A stretch of DNA of 64,000 bases. Origin: UBA5109 sp965661005 (GTDB lineage Bacteria; Pseudomonadota; Gammaproteobacteria; Pseudomonadales; Pseudohongiellaceae). This document shows positions 55,596 to 63,600 of the stretch, piece by piece (the first letter of the stretch is position 1; each line of letters starts with the position of its first letter). A program made the position numbers and the translations under genes. Location of the stretch: positions 124,001 to 188,000 of the forward strand of contig CBFICB010000002.1 of assembly GCA_965661005.1 (NCBI GenBank), given 5' to 3'. The notes under the pieces are model-generated. The model was not told where the DNA came from and searched no databases. It saw only the letters and a list, made by a program, of their open reading frames with translations.

Positions 55596-56237
55596 TTAAG
55601 GAGCTAATCTTTGAATGTTCCAGCTAGCATCATCTTGCAGGCTATATTCGAAGCGGTCATGCAGGCGGTTTTCCCCTCCTTGCCAAAACTCCATCTTGTG
55701 AGGAACGACCCTGATGCCTCCCCAGAAATCCGGCAATGGCACTTCACCTTTTGCAAATTTTTCTTTCATATGGGCAAACTGAGTTAACAATACTTGCTTA
55801 GATGTTAAAGGCTGGCTTTGATCTGAAGCCCAAGCTGCTAATTGGCTTTCATGTGGCCTGCTTAAAAAATATTTTAGCGACTCTGCGGTAGATATTTTTT
55901 GTGCCTGTCCCTGTATTTTTACTTGTCGCTCAATATTGTTCCATGGAAAAAGCAAACTGACATTTGAATTTCCAGCAATTTCTCTGGCTTTACGACTACC
56001 AAAATTGGTAAAAAAAACAAAACCCTTTTCATCAAGGTGTTTGAGTAACACTATTCGTTGCGATGGCTGCCCACTTGCAGACACTGTAGCAACAACCATC
56101 GCTGTTGGGTCGTGAATTTCAAGGTCAATAGCTTGCTGCAACCAAAGTTCAAACTGTTCGATGGGATCAGTTAATAGATTTTCTCTATTCAAGCCACCAA
56201 GTAAATACTCACGCCTGAGGTTTTCAAGCTCCATCAA
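55596..56237 (-). CDS. pdxH: Pyridoxamine 5'-phosphate oxidase
   Basis: 213 aa FMN enzyme making pyridoxal 5'-phosphate. Landmarks are LRREYLLGGLNRENL, PTAMVVATVSASGQPSQRIV, GFVFFTNFGSRKAREI, SLLFPWNNIERQVKIQG, RPHESQLAAWASDQS and the C-terminal FWQGGENRLHDRFEY, then WNIQRLAP. The start overlaps the stop of the upstream MORN gene by 4 bp, so the two are translationally coupled. Confidence 0.96.
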   Translation of the reverse strand: MMELENLRREYLLGGLNRENLLTDPIEQFELWLQQAIDLEIHDPTAMVVATVSASGQPSQRIVLLKHLDEKGFVFFTNFGSRKAREIAGNSNVSLLFPWNNIERQVKIQGQAQKISTAESLKYFLSRPHESQLAAWASDQSQPLTSKQVLLTQFAHMKEKFAKGEVPLPDFWGGIRVVPHKMEFWQGGENRLHDRFEYSLQDDASWNIQRLAP

Positions 56238-56854
56238 AAATCCACTTGCACATCAAATTCAAAAATTCGGTCTGAGCGTATACCAGTTCCGAAGTCAAAA
56301 TAACCTCTACCGTGTTTTTTACCGGCCGCCCAACCACCTGTATATTTTGTGCCGTCAGCCCAACGATAAGTCCCCTGCCCAGTGAAAATATCATTAAGAA
56401 ATTCGCCCGTATAATTTTCAGTATTGTTAATTAGCCAGGTTTCTGAATTGCGGTCCTCAACCCAGTCCTTAATCATAAATGCCTGCGTTCCCATACCATT
56501 GCGTCGATCATTTCGCCAGTTGCCTATATACACATCGTAAATATTATTGGTGCTAGTCCAACCAACGCTGCGACTCCACATAGTCCCACGGCCCTGTTTT
56601 TTGCCAATCATCCAGCGGCCTTTATAGGTCTCACCGCCATCCAGATATTCTAAACGACCGCTACCATGATATTGCCCCTCTCGGAACTCACCGCGATAAC
56701 GCGTCAAACCACGCTCAGTCTCTTCAACCAGTATGCCGTAACCGGAGATACAATCTCCACGATGGCAACCAATTTCATCTTCATCAGCCGCATAACCAAA
56801 CCAAGAAAAAATTAACGACATTATTAGCAATATACTTTTCGTCAATTTGAGCAT
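56234..56854 (-). CDS. Secreted MORN-repeat protein
   Basis: 206 aa with a signal peptide (about 1-22, ending GYAADEDE). Several MORN repeats follow, such as YRGEFREGQYHGSGRLEYL, YKGRWMIGKKQGRGTMW and YTGGWAAGKKHGRGYFDF. Two cysteines (GCHRGDC) near the mature N-terminus may form a disulfide. MORN proteins are often envelope-associated, but no specific function is known. It is the upstream partner of pdxH by a 4-bp overlap. Confidence 0.85.
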   Translation of the reverse strand: MLKLTKSILLIMSLIFSWFGYAADEDEIGCHRGDCISGYGILVEETERGLTRYRGEFREGQYHGSGRLEYLDGGETYKGRWMIGKKQGRGTMWSRSVGWTSTNNIYDVYIGNWRNDRRNGMGTQAFMIKDWVEDRNSETWLINNTENYTGEFLNDIFTGQGTYRWADGTKYTGGWAAGKKHGRGYFDFGTGIRSDRIFEFDVQVDF

Positions 56855-56988
56855 TTCCCTACCCTGTTACTTTCAAAAACAAATATTAATGAGAATTGTA
56901 CCTTAAGCATGGCTATAACCGTAACTGGCAAAGCATGAAGACTTACCTTATATTTGCTGTTTTCAGGCTGAATTTTCAAGGGGCGATG

Positions 56989-57861
56989 ATGGAAAGCAAA
57001 GTAGCATTTATAGGTCTTGGTGTAATGGGCTATCCAATGGCGGGTCATTTGGCTAACGCGGGATATCAGGTTACTGTATTCAATCGTACCACTGAAAAAG
57101 CTTCAAACTGGGCTAACACCTACCATGGTATTACTGCGGCAACTCCCGCAGCTGCTGTTAAAGATGCAGATTTTATTTTTTCATGCGTTGGTAATGATGA
57201 TGATTTACGTTCAGTGACGACTGGGCCTGATGGTGCCTTTGCCAATATAAAGTCTGGCGCTATTTTTATCGACAATACGACTACTTCGGCCGAAATCGCC
57301 AGAGAATTAAGTGACCTGGCCGACAAGTCTGGTTTTGCTTTTCTCGATGCACCAGTATCTGGGGGACAGGCTGGTGCAGAAAATGGCAAACTGACTGTTA
57401 TGATCGGCGGTAATGAAGATGCCTTTACTATAGCCAAACCAGTGATAGAAGCATTTGCCGCCAACGTCCAATTAATTGGCCCCAGTGGCTATGGTCAGCT
57501 TTGTAAAATGGTCAACCAACTCTGTATTGCCGGCGTTGTCCAGGGCTTGTCTGAAGGTATCCACTTTGCCAAACGCGCACACCTGGATATAGAAAAAGTT
57601 ATATCAGTAATCAGCAAAGGCGCCGCGCAATCCTGGCAAATGGAAAATCGATACAAAACAATGGCAGCCAATGAATTCGATTTTGGTTTTGCTGTCGACT
57701 GGATGCGCAAAGACCTGGGCATTGCTATGCAAGAAGCGGCAAAAAATGGCGCATCTTTGCCTGTCACCAAAATTGTTGATGGCTATTACGAACAAATACA
57801 AGCCAATGGCGGCAACCGGTGGGACACATCATCACTGATAACTCTATTAGATAAAAAATAA
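56989..57861 (+). CDS. NAD(P)-dependent beta-hydroxyacid dehydrogenase
   Basis: 290 aa from the ATG at 56989; a longer frame from 56896 lacks conservation, and AAGGGG directly before 56986-56989 supports the inner start. The Rossmann motif FIGLGVMGYPMAGHLANAG is at the N-terminus. The family substrate motif FLDAPVSGGQAGAENGKLTV and the catalytic-Lys segment GQLCKMVNQ are present. It belongs to the 3-hydroxyisobutyrate / tartronate-semialdehyde reductase group. The exact substrate cannot be fixed. It diverges from the MORN-pdxH unit. Confidence 0.88.
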   Translation: MESKVAFIGLGVMGYPMAGHLANAGYQVTVFNRTTEKASNWANTYHGITAATPAAAVKDADFIFSCVGNDDDLRSVTTGPDGAFANIKSGAIFIDNTTTSAEIARELSDLADKSGFAFLDAPVSGGQAGAENGKLTVMIGGNEDAFTIAKPVIEAFAANVQLIGPSGYGQLCKMVNQLCIAGVVQGLSEGIHFAKRAHLDIEKVISVISKGAAQSWQMENRYKTMAANEFDFGFAVDWMRKDLGIAMQEAAKNGASLPVTKIVDGYYEQIQANGGNRWDTSSLITLLDKK

Positions 57862-57917
57862 TCTAAAAAATAATTATTGTTCGTTTTCGACCCAAAGTGC
57901 ACATAAAATAATTAACT

Positions 57918-58190
57918 TTATGCATTGTATAAAGTAAAGACACCTATTGTGATAAAGCCAATCCCAGCTATATAGTGCAAATACTTTTCGTTTATTAAAT
58001 CTGAAAGCAAACTGCCTGCTAATACTCCTACTCCGGAAGCTACTATTAATGCTGCTGAAGCTGCTATAAAAACTGTATATTTATTAACCTCTTTATCGGC
58101 TGCAAATAACATTGTTGCAAGTTGAGTTTTATCACCTAATTCTGCGATAAATACGGTTCCAAATATCATAAAGAAAATTTTCCAGTCCAT
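57918..58190 (-). CDS. TMEM165/GDT1 family cation transporter
   Basis: 90 aa with three membrane helices and one copy of the family motif ELGDKTQLAT (about 17-26). Eukaryotic and some bacterial members carry two copies; the single-copy form forms homo- or hetero-oligomers. The family moves Mn2+ or Ca2+ against H+. A 8-bp inverted repeat lies in the leader. No manganese riboswitch consensus was recognised upstream. Confidence 0.88.
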   Translation of the reverse strand: MDWKIFFMIFGTVFIAELGDKTQLATMLFAADKEVNKYTVFIAASAALIVASGVGVLAGSLLSDLINEKYLHYIAGIGFITIGVFTLYNA

Positions 58191-58221
58191 TTGAGCAGTT
58201 ACCTTTTTTAATTAGTGAGGT

Positions 58222-58239
58222 CTAAAAGCCTGCTTTTAG
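58222..58239. promoter_or_regulatory. Inverted repeat before the GDT1 gene
   Basis: CTAAAAGC and GCTTTTAG are separated by two bases, 32 bp before the GDT1 start codon on the minus strand. It could be an operator or a leader hairpin. Confidence 0.35.
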
Positions 58240-58360
58240 CCATAAGCAAACATTATGATTTTTCAAACTTACTTGAATAGAAGAATTATATACGGCTCAC
58301 TTATTGTTCCAATTCATTATAAAACCCGGACACATTGAATAGAAAGCAAACACTTACTTT

Positions 58361-58382
58361 AAAGAGTCAAAAAAGAGTCAAA
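58361..58382. repeat. 11-bp direct repeat before the copper genes
   Basis: AAAGAGTCAAA occurs twice in direct tandem, 54 bp before the CopL-like gene. Direct repeats at about one helical turn are a common layout for response-regulator binding; a link to copper control is inference. Confidence 0.4.
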
Positions 58383-58435
58383 TTATTTATTGGAGGGGTT
58401 ACTTTTAGCGGCAGAGCCATTAGAATCGTAACTAT

Positions 58436-58795
58436 ATGAGTGAGTTTAAGTTTAAAAAACTGATTTTATTGGTGCTAATCCTGTACTGCGGGCAAACATT
58501 GGCGTTGCCACTGTTATCTTGCTGTGACTTCATGAGCCAAATACCAGAAAATCAAATGCTGGATCATCATAATCACTCAGCAATGGCTATGAATTCTGAC
58601 GAACATCAAATGATGTCAGGAAGTGACGAAGCTAATAGTAAATTTCATTGTGACTACTGTGGTATAGCCTCAATTGCGTTAACAGATATTATTAGCCCGA
58701 ATCGCCCCGTTTTGGCTGAACACAATTCTTTTTACAGCTTTTTACTCCATTCAAATCCAACCGACTCTCCGTTTAAACCACCCATTTCTGCCTAA
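58436..58795 (+). CDS. CopL-like secreted His/Met/Cys-rich protein
   Basis: 119 aa with a signal peptide (about 1-23, LILLVLILYCGQTLALP). The mature part is rich in metal ligands: DHHNHSAMAMNSDEHQMM, then HCDYCG. It ends PTDSPFKPPISA, a tail seen in DUF2946-like and CopL proteins. In Xanthomonas CopL is encoded just before copAB and is needed for copper-induced expression; the position here is the same. No strong ribosome site is seen before the ATG, though an in-frame stop just upstream leaves no other start. Confidence 0.65.
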   Translation: MSEFKFKKLILLVLILYCGQTLALPLLSCCDFMSQIPENQMLDHHNHSAMAMNSDEHQMMSGSDEANSKFHCDYCGIASIALTDIISPNRPVLAEHNSFYSFLLHSNPTDSPFKPPISA

Positions 58796-58932
58796 TACGG
58801 GATTAGTGCGCCTGCACGATTCGTTAGAGTAGATATTTACTATCTAAACTTTCTTTTATAGCGGCACTAAGCCTGTCCCTAGCATTGTTTGATTGGCTAG
58901 ATTTTTAGTGATTGTTAAAAAGGAAAGTGGAA

Positions 58933-60864
58933 ATGAATAAAGATAAAGTTGATAAGTTTAATTACAGACAGCCTGAAATATCGAGACGGCAGTTTGTCAC
59001 AAGTGCTATTGCTGGTGGCGCATTACTTGGTTTAAGCCCATCTTCTTTGATCGCACAAAGACAAACTGTGCTTGAACCTGACATACTCAGGGGCAAACAT
59101 TTTGATCTGAATCTAGCTTATAGGCCGGTTAATTTTACGGGCATGGATAGCCTAGCAACCTCTATTAATAATAGTGTTACAGCACCAATATTGCGCTGGC
59201 GTGAAGGTGATGAAATCACCTTGCAAGTCACCAACAATCTCGCAGTGGATAGTTCTCTCCACTGGCATGGCATCATCTTGCCAAGCAATATGGATGGCGT
59301 ACCAGGCATGAGTTTTGATGGTATCCGTCCAGGTGAAAGCTTTGAATATAAATTTACAGTCAAACAAAATGGTACTTATTGGTATCACAGCCATTCCGGG
59401 TTTCAAGAACAAACTGGGATGTATGGTGCAATAATTATAGATCCCATCGAGCCAGAACCTTTCAGTTACGATCGTGACTATGTGGTTTTGCTTTCAGACT
59501 GGAGCGATACTTCCCCAGATAAAATTTACTCAAACCTAAGAAAAAGAAGTCATTACTATAATTTCAATCAACGAACCGTCGGCGACCTGTTTAGAGAGAT
59601 ACGTGACAAAGGCGTTTCTCAAGCCTGGAACGATCGAGCAATGTGGAATCAAATGCGCATGACCGATCGGGATATTTCAGATGTCACAGGCTATACCTAT
59701 ACCTATCTGATGAATGGTGTCTCTCCCGACCCTGGCTGGCTCGGATTGTTTAGCCCTAATGAGAAAGTCAGATTAAGGTTTATCAATGGTTCAGCAATGA
59801 CCATCTTCGATGTGAGAATACCAGGACTGAGAATGACTGTAGTGGCAGCAGATGGCCAGAATATCGAACCAATCACAGTAGACGAATTTCGAATAGGAAC
59901 TGCCGAAACTTATGACGTAATTGTTGAGCCTGATAGTGACAGCGCATATAGCGTTTTCGCACAAACTATCGATAGAAGCGGCTATGCACTGGGGACACTT
60001 AGCTCTGATGCTTCATTTAGGGCTGAAATCCCGAAGATGGATCCGAGGCCCGTGTTAGGCATGAGAGATATGGGCATGTCCATGGCAGGAATGGATATGA
60101 GCAATTCAGCTATGCCGATGCAGGATATGAATATGCCTGAGATGGCAATGCCGCATGAACATGTTGAAGGAATGGATATGTCTGGAATGGATATGGGCAA
60201 TTCAGCTATGCCGATGCAGGGTATGAATATGCCTGAGATGACAATGCAGCATGAACATGTTGATGGAATGGATATGTCTGGAATGCAAATGGATAACTCA
60301 AATATGTCCTCTATGCAGATGGACAGACCTGAGCAAGCCATTGTCCATGCCAGTTCAGAATATGGGCCACAAGTAGATATGAGAAGTCAAAACCCACAAA
60401 GCGGTTTAAATGATCCCGGTATTGGCCTACGTGACCACCAACGCTTATATAACCGTAGAGTATTGACCTATGCCGATATCAAAAACCTTTATCCGACTAT
60501 CGACACTAGAGAGCCAAGTAGAGAAATTCAATTACATTTGACTGGGAACATGCATCGGTACATGTGGTCAATGAACGGCATTCCCTTTGCTGATGCTGAG
60601 CCACTGAGATTGAACTTTGGAGAACGAGTTCGTTTTACATTGGTCAATGACACCATGATGACACATCCAATACATCTTCATGGGATGTGGAGCGAGCTAG
60701 AAACTGGCTCTCCTCAGAACCTCCCCCGTAAACATACTGTTTTAGTGCAACCAGGTAGCCAAATTAGTTATTTAGTGACCGCTGATGCAATGGGAAGGTG
60801 GGCTTATCACTGTCATTTGCTTTATCACATGATGGGTATGTTTCGAGAAGTGCGTGTAAGCTAA
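58933..60864 (+). CDS. copA: Multicopper oxidase CopA, copper resistance
   Basis: 643 aa from the ATG at 58933, which has GGAAAGTGG before it; a TTG at 58912 is rejected. The Tat signal ISRRQFVTSAIAGGALLGL shows folded export. The four copper-ligand motifs are complete: HWHGIILP, WYHSHSGFQ, HPIHLHGMW and YHCHLLYHMMGMF. Between about 383 and 460 lies a Met/His-rich insert with a 32-residue unit repeated twice plus a partial copy. The family oxidises Cu(I) in the periplasm. The stop overlaps a possible copB ATG, and copB follows. Confidence 0.95.
   Translation: MNKDKVDKFNYRQPEISRRQFVTSAIAGGALLGLSPSSLIAQRQTVLEPDILRGKHFDLNLAYRPVNFTGMDSLATSINNSVTAPILRWREGDEITLQVTNNLAVDSSLHWHGIILPSNMDGVPGMSFDGIRPGESFEYKFTVKQNGTYWYHSHSGFQEQTGMYGAIIIDPIEPEPFSYDRDYVVLLSDWSDTSPDKIYSNLRKRSHYYNFNQRTVGDLFREIRDKGVSQAWNDRAMWNQMRMTDRDISDVTGYTYTYLMNGVSPDPGWLGLFSPNEKVRLRFINGSAMTIFDVRIPGLRMTVVAADGQNIEPITVDEFRIGTAETYDVIVEPDSDSAYSVFAQTIDRSGYALGTLSSDASFRAEIPKMDPRPVLGMRDMGMSMAGMDMSNSAMPMQDMNMPEMAMPHEHVEGMDMSGMDMGNSAMPMQGMNMPEMTMQHEHVDGMDMSGMQMDNSNMSSMQMDRPEQAIVHASSEYGPQVDMRSQNPQSGLNDPGIGLRDHQRLYNRRVLTYADIKNLYPTIDTREPSREIQLHLTGNMHRYMWSMNGIPFADAEPLRLNFGERVRFTLVNDTMMTHPIHLHGMWSELETGSPQNLPRKHTVLVQPGSQISYLVTADAMGRWAYHCHLLYHMMGMFREVRVS
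60091..60310 (+). repeat. 96-bp in-frame tandem repeat in copA
   Basis: Units start at 60091 and 60187, and a partial third starts at 60283, with an exact 96-bp (32-codon) period. The two full units differ at only a handful of bases. Each encodes about ten Met and two His in patterns such as MDMSNSAMPMQDMNMPEM and HEHV. The near identity at DNA level points to recent duplication. Confidence 0.9.
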
Positions 60865-60875
60865 TGGAGCTATTA

Positions 60876-61583
60876 ATGGATATATTTTATAAAACTGGAA
60901 TAACGATACTTCTCGTAATGCTTCTATCACAAGCAGCGAATGCAGCTATGGAAGAAGACCCATTGCTTTACAATATCATTCTTGGTGAATTCGAAAGGGA
61001 CGACTCAAACAGTAATTTATTATCATGGGATGCACAGGCCTGGATCGGGAAAAATATCAATAAATTATGGCTTAAAACAGAAGGTGAACGAGCGCATGGA
61101 GAAACTGAAGAATTAGAGTTCCAGGCACTTTATAGCAAAGCAATTAGCCCATTTTGGGATTTCCAAGCTGGTTTTCGACACGATGCTCAACCAACACCAA
61201 ATCAGAATTGGGGGGTTATTGGTTTTCAGGGGCTTGCACGTTACTACTTTGAAATAGATACAGCACTATTTATTGGCGAATCAGGCGACACAGCTTTTCG
61301 TTTTAATGCTGAATATGAATTGCTGTTTACTCAAAGACTCATAATGACTCCTGAAATAGAAATGAATTTTTACGGTCAGGATATTCCTGAAATAGGTGCT
61401 GGCTCAGGCTTATCGGATTTAAATCTTGGCGTGCGACTAAGGTATGAGATCAAAAGAGAATTCGCGCCCTATATCGGTATTAATTGGTTGAGGCAATACG
61501 GCAATACTTCGAATTTCGCAAACAGCATGGGCAAACTAAAAAATGGTACAAGTTTCGTTGCTGGAATTCGGCTTTGGTTTTAG
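60876..61583 (+). CDS. copB: Copper resistance outer-membrane protein CopB
   Basis: 235 aa from the ATG at 60876, supported by GGAG six bases before; the ATG at 60864 that overlaps the copA stop is an alternative. It has a signal peptide (ITILLVMLLSQAANA) and a beta-barrel pattern. Family landmarks are WDAQAWIGKNINKLWLKTEG, LYSKAISPFWDFQAGFRHD, TAFRFNAEYELLFTQRLI, LRYEIKREFAPYIGINW and the terminal FVAGIRLWF. Shorter than many CopB because it lacks a Met/His-rich N-terminal insert. It is translated right after copA. Confidence 0.93.
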   Translation: MDIFYKTGITILLVMLLSQAANAAMEEDPLLYNIILGEFERDDSNSNLLSWDAQAWIGKNINKLWLKTEGERAHGETEELEFQALYSKAISPFWDFQAGFRHDAQPTPNQNWGVIGFQGLARYYFEIDTALFIGESGDTAFRFNAEYELLFTQRLIMTPEIEMNFYGQDIPEIGAGSGLSDLNLGVRLRYEIKREFAPYIGINWLRQYGNTSNFANSMGKLKNGTSFVAGIRLWF

Positions 61584-61597
61584 CATAAGAGGATCAA

Positions 61598-61888
61598 ATG
61601 GTTAAAAATACCTGTCACCCCACTTCCAACAAGCCAGATTACTTACTTCGAGGTTCGATATTTTTTGTTGTTCTTCTTTACCTTCATTATGCTTTTTTTG
61701 AAGAAACCACTGCTTTTACTAGCTGGTATAACATCCTGGCTTTTTCTGTTTTTGACTTAATGAACACCATTTGGTGGGGAATTGCAGTTGGTTTGATCAT
61801 GCTTTCAGTCTTATCAAAAATCCCGAGAGAGTTTGTTATATCAATTTTGGGTACTGGTACGGGAATAAGAAGCAATCATGCCGGTTAG
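61598..61888 (+). pseudogene. YraQ-type permease, 3'-truncated
   Basis: 96 codons. The first ~88 match the beginning of a DUF318/YraQ-like permease (two membrane helices, then LSKIPREFVISILGTGTG). Full members run to about 350-400 residues and continue into an RATLAGVLLDLCSHG-like segment. Here the frame changes character after GTGTG at about 61862, adds IRSNHAG and stops. The following DNA is the start of an opposite-strand gene. The body of the permease has thus been lost at a junction. Recognition of the family is from memory of its N-terminal pattern, so some doubt remains. Confidence 0.6.
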
Positions 61889-61924
61889 AGCAAAACTTGC
61901 GAGAATTAACATTTTCTTATTCAT
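61841..61924 (-). pseudogene. N-terminal fragment of a secreted protein gene
   Basis: On the minus strand an ATG at 61924, preceded by a good AGGGAG ribosome site, opens MNKKMLILASFALTGMIASY, a classic signal-peptide start. It then runs into the end of the permease fragment and stops after 27 residues. The strong ribosome site and signal sequence suggest a once-functional gene cut at the same junction as the permease (about 61862-61870). The lost product cannot be named. Confidence 0.5.
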
Positions 61925-62063
61925 AGTGACTCCCTATTATTGTTTTAATATTGTTATGTATTTATGAGCCGAAAAGTCCTTACTTCTTATAGGCTGAACC
62001 TAGCCTACTCCATACTGAGTTTAGTTATCAATATTTTGTGCGAGTAAAAATTACTAAGCTAAT

Positions 62064-63065
62064 TTAATTGAGGCTGAAGGCTTTACGGTAGGCTTTCATC
62101 ACAACACGCTTCCACCAGAGAATAAAACCAGTAATAAACATGCCTGCCGGAATTAAACTCATGAATACCAAGGCCCACTTAGTCCAGGCTGCTTGAAAAC
62201 GCCCAAAATGAATATCTACCATAAAATCCAGAAAGCCGGAGCTATTATCAGAACGAATTTCACCCAGGTTCATAATAAAAGCATTAGGTTCCAACTCACC
62301 GGAATCCAACATAGCCTGAATCTCAATATCCGGTTTGCCAATTAAGCCCATGTTGAGAATATTACTCAAACCTAAGGTATCTGTGACTGTACGAAATGTA
62401 TCTGGAATAGCAATCAGCATCCCGCTGATGCCCCAAGCAAACATAAAAAACAAGCACCAAAAGCCAAACACAGAGTGAAATTGCCAGAGGGTTCCACGGG
62501 GGCTTTGCTTACTGATATAAAAACCCTGTCGCCATTGAGATTTACCACGCCACCAGATAAATAAGCCGCTTAACATCATCAAAAGAAAAACCACTGCACC
62601 CCAACCATTTATTTGGCGTCCACCATTTTCTATAAAAAGATCGTCATGGAAATTAATAAGCCAGCGATAAACTTTAGCTTGCCAGGGTAGCGAGCTTCCC
62701 CTGTCTACTCCTCGGTATTGATCAAAGTAACGATTAACAGCTACACCATCTTGTCTAAGCACGACCAGCACTGCACGTTCAGGGTTAGAAGAAGCTGTGA
62801 ACATAAAGACTTCAGAGTCGCTGTAAACTTCCTCTATACGAGCTTCTAAGGCAGCATCATCTAAAGGGCCATTTTCAGTCGGTATTACGTTGCCAGGTAC
62901 AAATACACGATCTAAATCATTCTCCAGCAGATAAACCGCGCCACTCACGCTAATCATTAGAATATAAAGACCAAGCACAATGCCTGCCCAAAGATGAATT
63001 TGAAATAAGATTTTATTGAGGAAATGGGTCTTGGGAGCCCAGACCCATCTTTGCCAGGTATTCAA
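62064..63065 (-). CDS. PepSY-associated TM domain protein
   Basis: 333 aa inner-membrane protein with four main helices (about 22-46, 155-175, 198-225, 298-320). The first carries the family start HLWAGIVLGLYILMISVSGA. The middle periplasmic part contains WLINFHDDLFIENGGRQING, whose His residues are conserved, and FHSVFGFWCLFFMFAWGISG follows. Members act with TonB receptors in iron or flavin-linked reduction, or have unknown roles. It lies downstream of the DUF6152 gene with a 16-bp gap, so they form one unit. Confidence 0.88.
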   Translation of the reverse strand: MNTWQRWVWAPKTHFLNKILFQIHLWAGIVLGLYILMISVSGAVYLLENDLDRVFVPGNVIPTENGPLDDAALEARIEEVYSDSEVFMFTASSNPERAVLVVLRQDGVAVNRYFDQYRGVDRGSSLPWQAKVYRWLINFHDDLFIENGGRQINGWGAVVFLLMMLSGLFIWWRGKSQWRQGFYISKQSPRGTLWQFHSVFGFWCLFFMFAWGISGMLIAIPDTFRTVTDTLGLSNILNMGLIGKPDIEIQAMLDSGELEPNAFIMNLGEIRSDNSSGFLDFMVDIHFGRFQAAWTKWALVFMSLIPAGMFITGFILWWKRVVMKAYRKAFSLN

Positions 63066-63081
63066 AAGGAGTTATGTAAAA

Positions 63082-63564
63082 TCACATATAGTCTGGATCT
63101 TTTTCAAAAATAGTCAGATTCTCTGAATCCATCCAACCATTTTCCTGCCAGACCGCAGCTCTTTCTTCAGAATTGCAAACACCATCATTTGGACGGGTAA
63201 TGGAGCCATCTTCTTTTTGCACAAAGCACATAGCACCAGCCGGCTCACCTGAATTCAATGGCAGCATAACAACCTTGACCATTTCTCCGGGTTTAAAAGT
63301 ATTGCCATTCACTCCTTGACGCATAGCATGCACTTGAGCGGCACCTTCAAAGCCCCAGGTTTGAGTATTTCCCTGCTCATCTTCAACTTCTATATAAAGC
63401 CAGGTATGTGGATTATTAAATGCCCACCGCTGGACACGCCCAATAACAATCTGTTCCTTTGTTACATCGAACATTGCAAAGGAATGATGTGCTGTAACCG
63501 TTTGAATCATGGTTAAAAAGCTAACTGCCAAGACAGCGCCAATTGTTAATATTATTTTTTTCAT
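63082..63564 (-). CDS. DUF6152 family secreted protein
   Basis: 160 aa from the ATG at 63564, chosen because GGAGA lies seven bases before and the signal peptide starts there (MKKIILTIGAVLAVSFLTMI). The mature protein begins HHSFAMFDVTKEQIVIGRV, the DUF6152 hallmark, followed by WAFNNPHTWLYIEVED and WGFEGAAQVHAMRQGV. The family is small, periplasmic and of unknown function, often next to PepSY or copper genes. It belongs with the genes on either side. Confidence 0.85.
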   Translation of the reverse strand: MKKIILTIGAVLAVSFLTMIQTVTAHHSFAMFDVTKEQIVIGRVQRWAFNNPHTWLYIEVEDEQGNTQTWGFEGAAQVHAMRQGVNGNTFKPGEMVKVVMLPLNSGEPAGAMCFVQKEDGSITRPNDGVCNSEERAAVWQENGWMDSENLTIFEKDPDYM

Positions 63565-63600
63565 CTCAGTGTCTCCAAAAATTTTATTCATGAGCCTCTG

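Noticed and set aside
58191..58435. Manganese (yybP-ykoY) riboswitch before the GDT1-family gene
   Set aside because: The conserved loop sequences of that riboswitch were not found; only a short inverted repeat is there.
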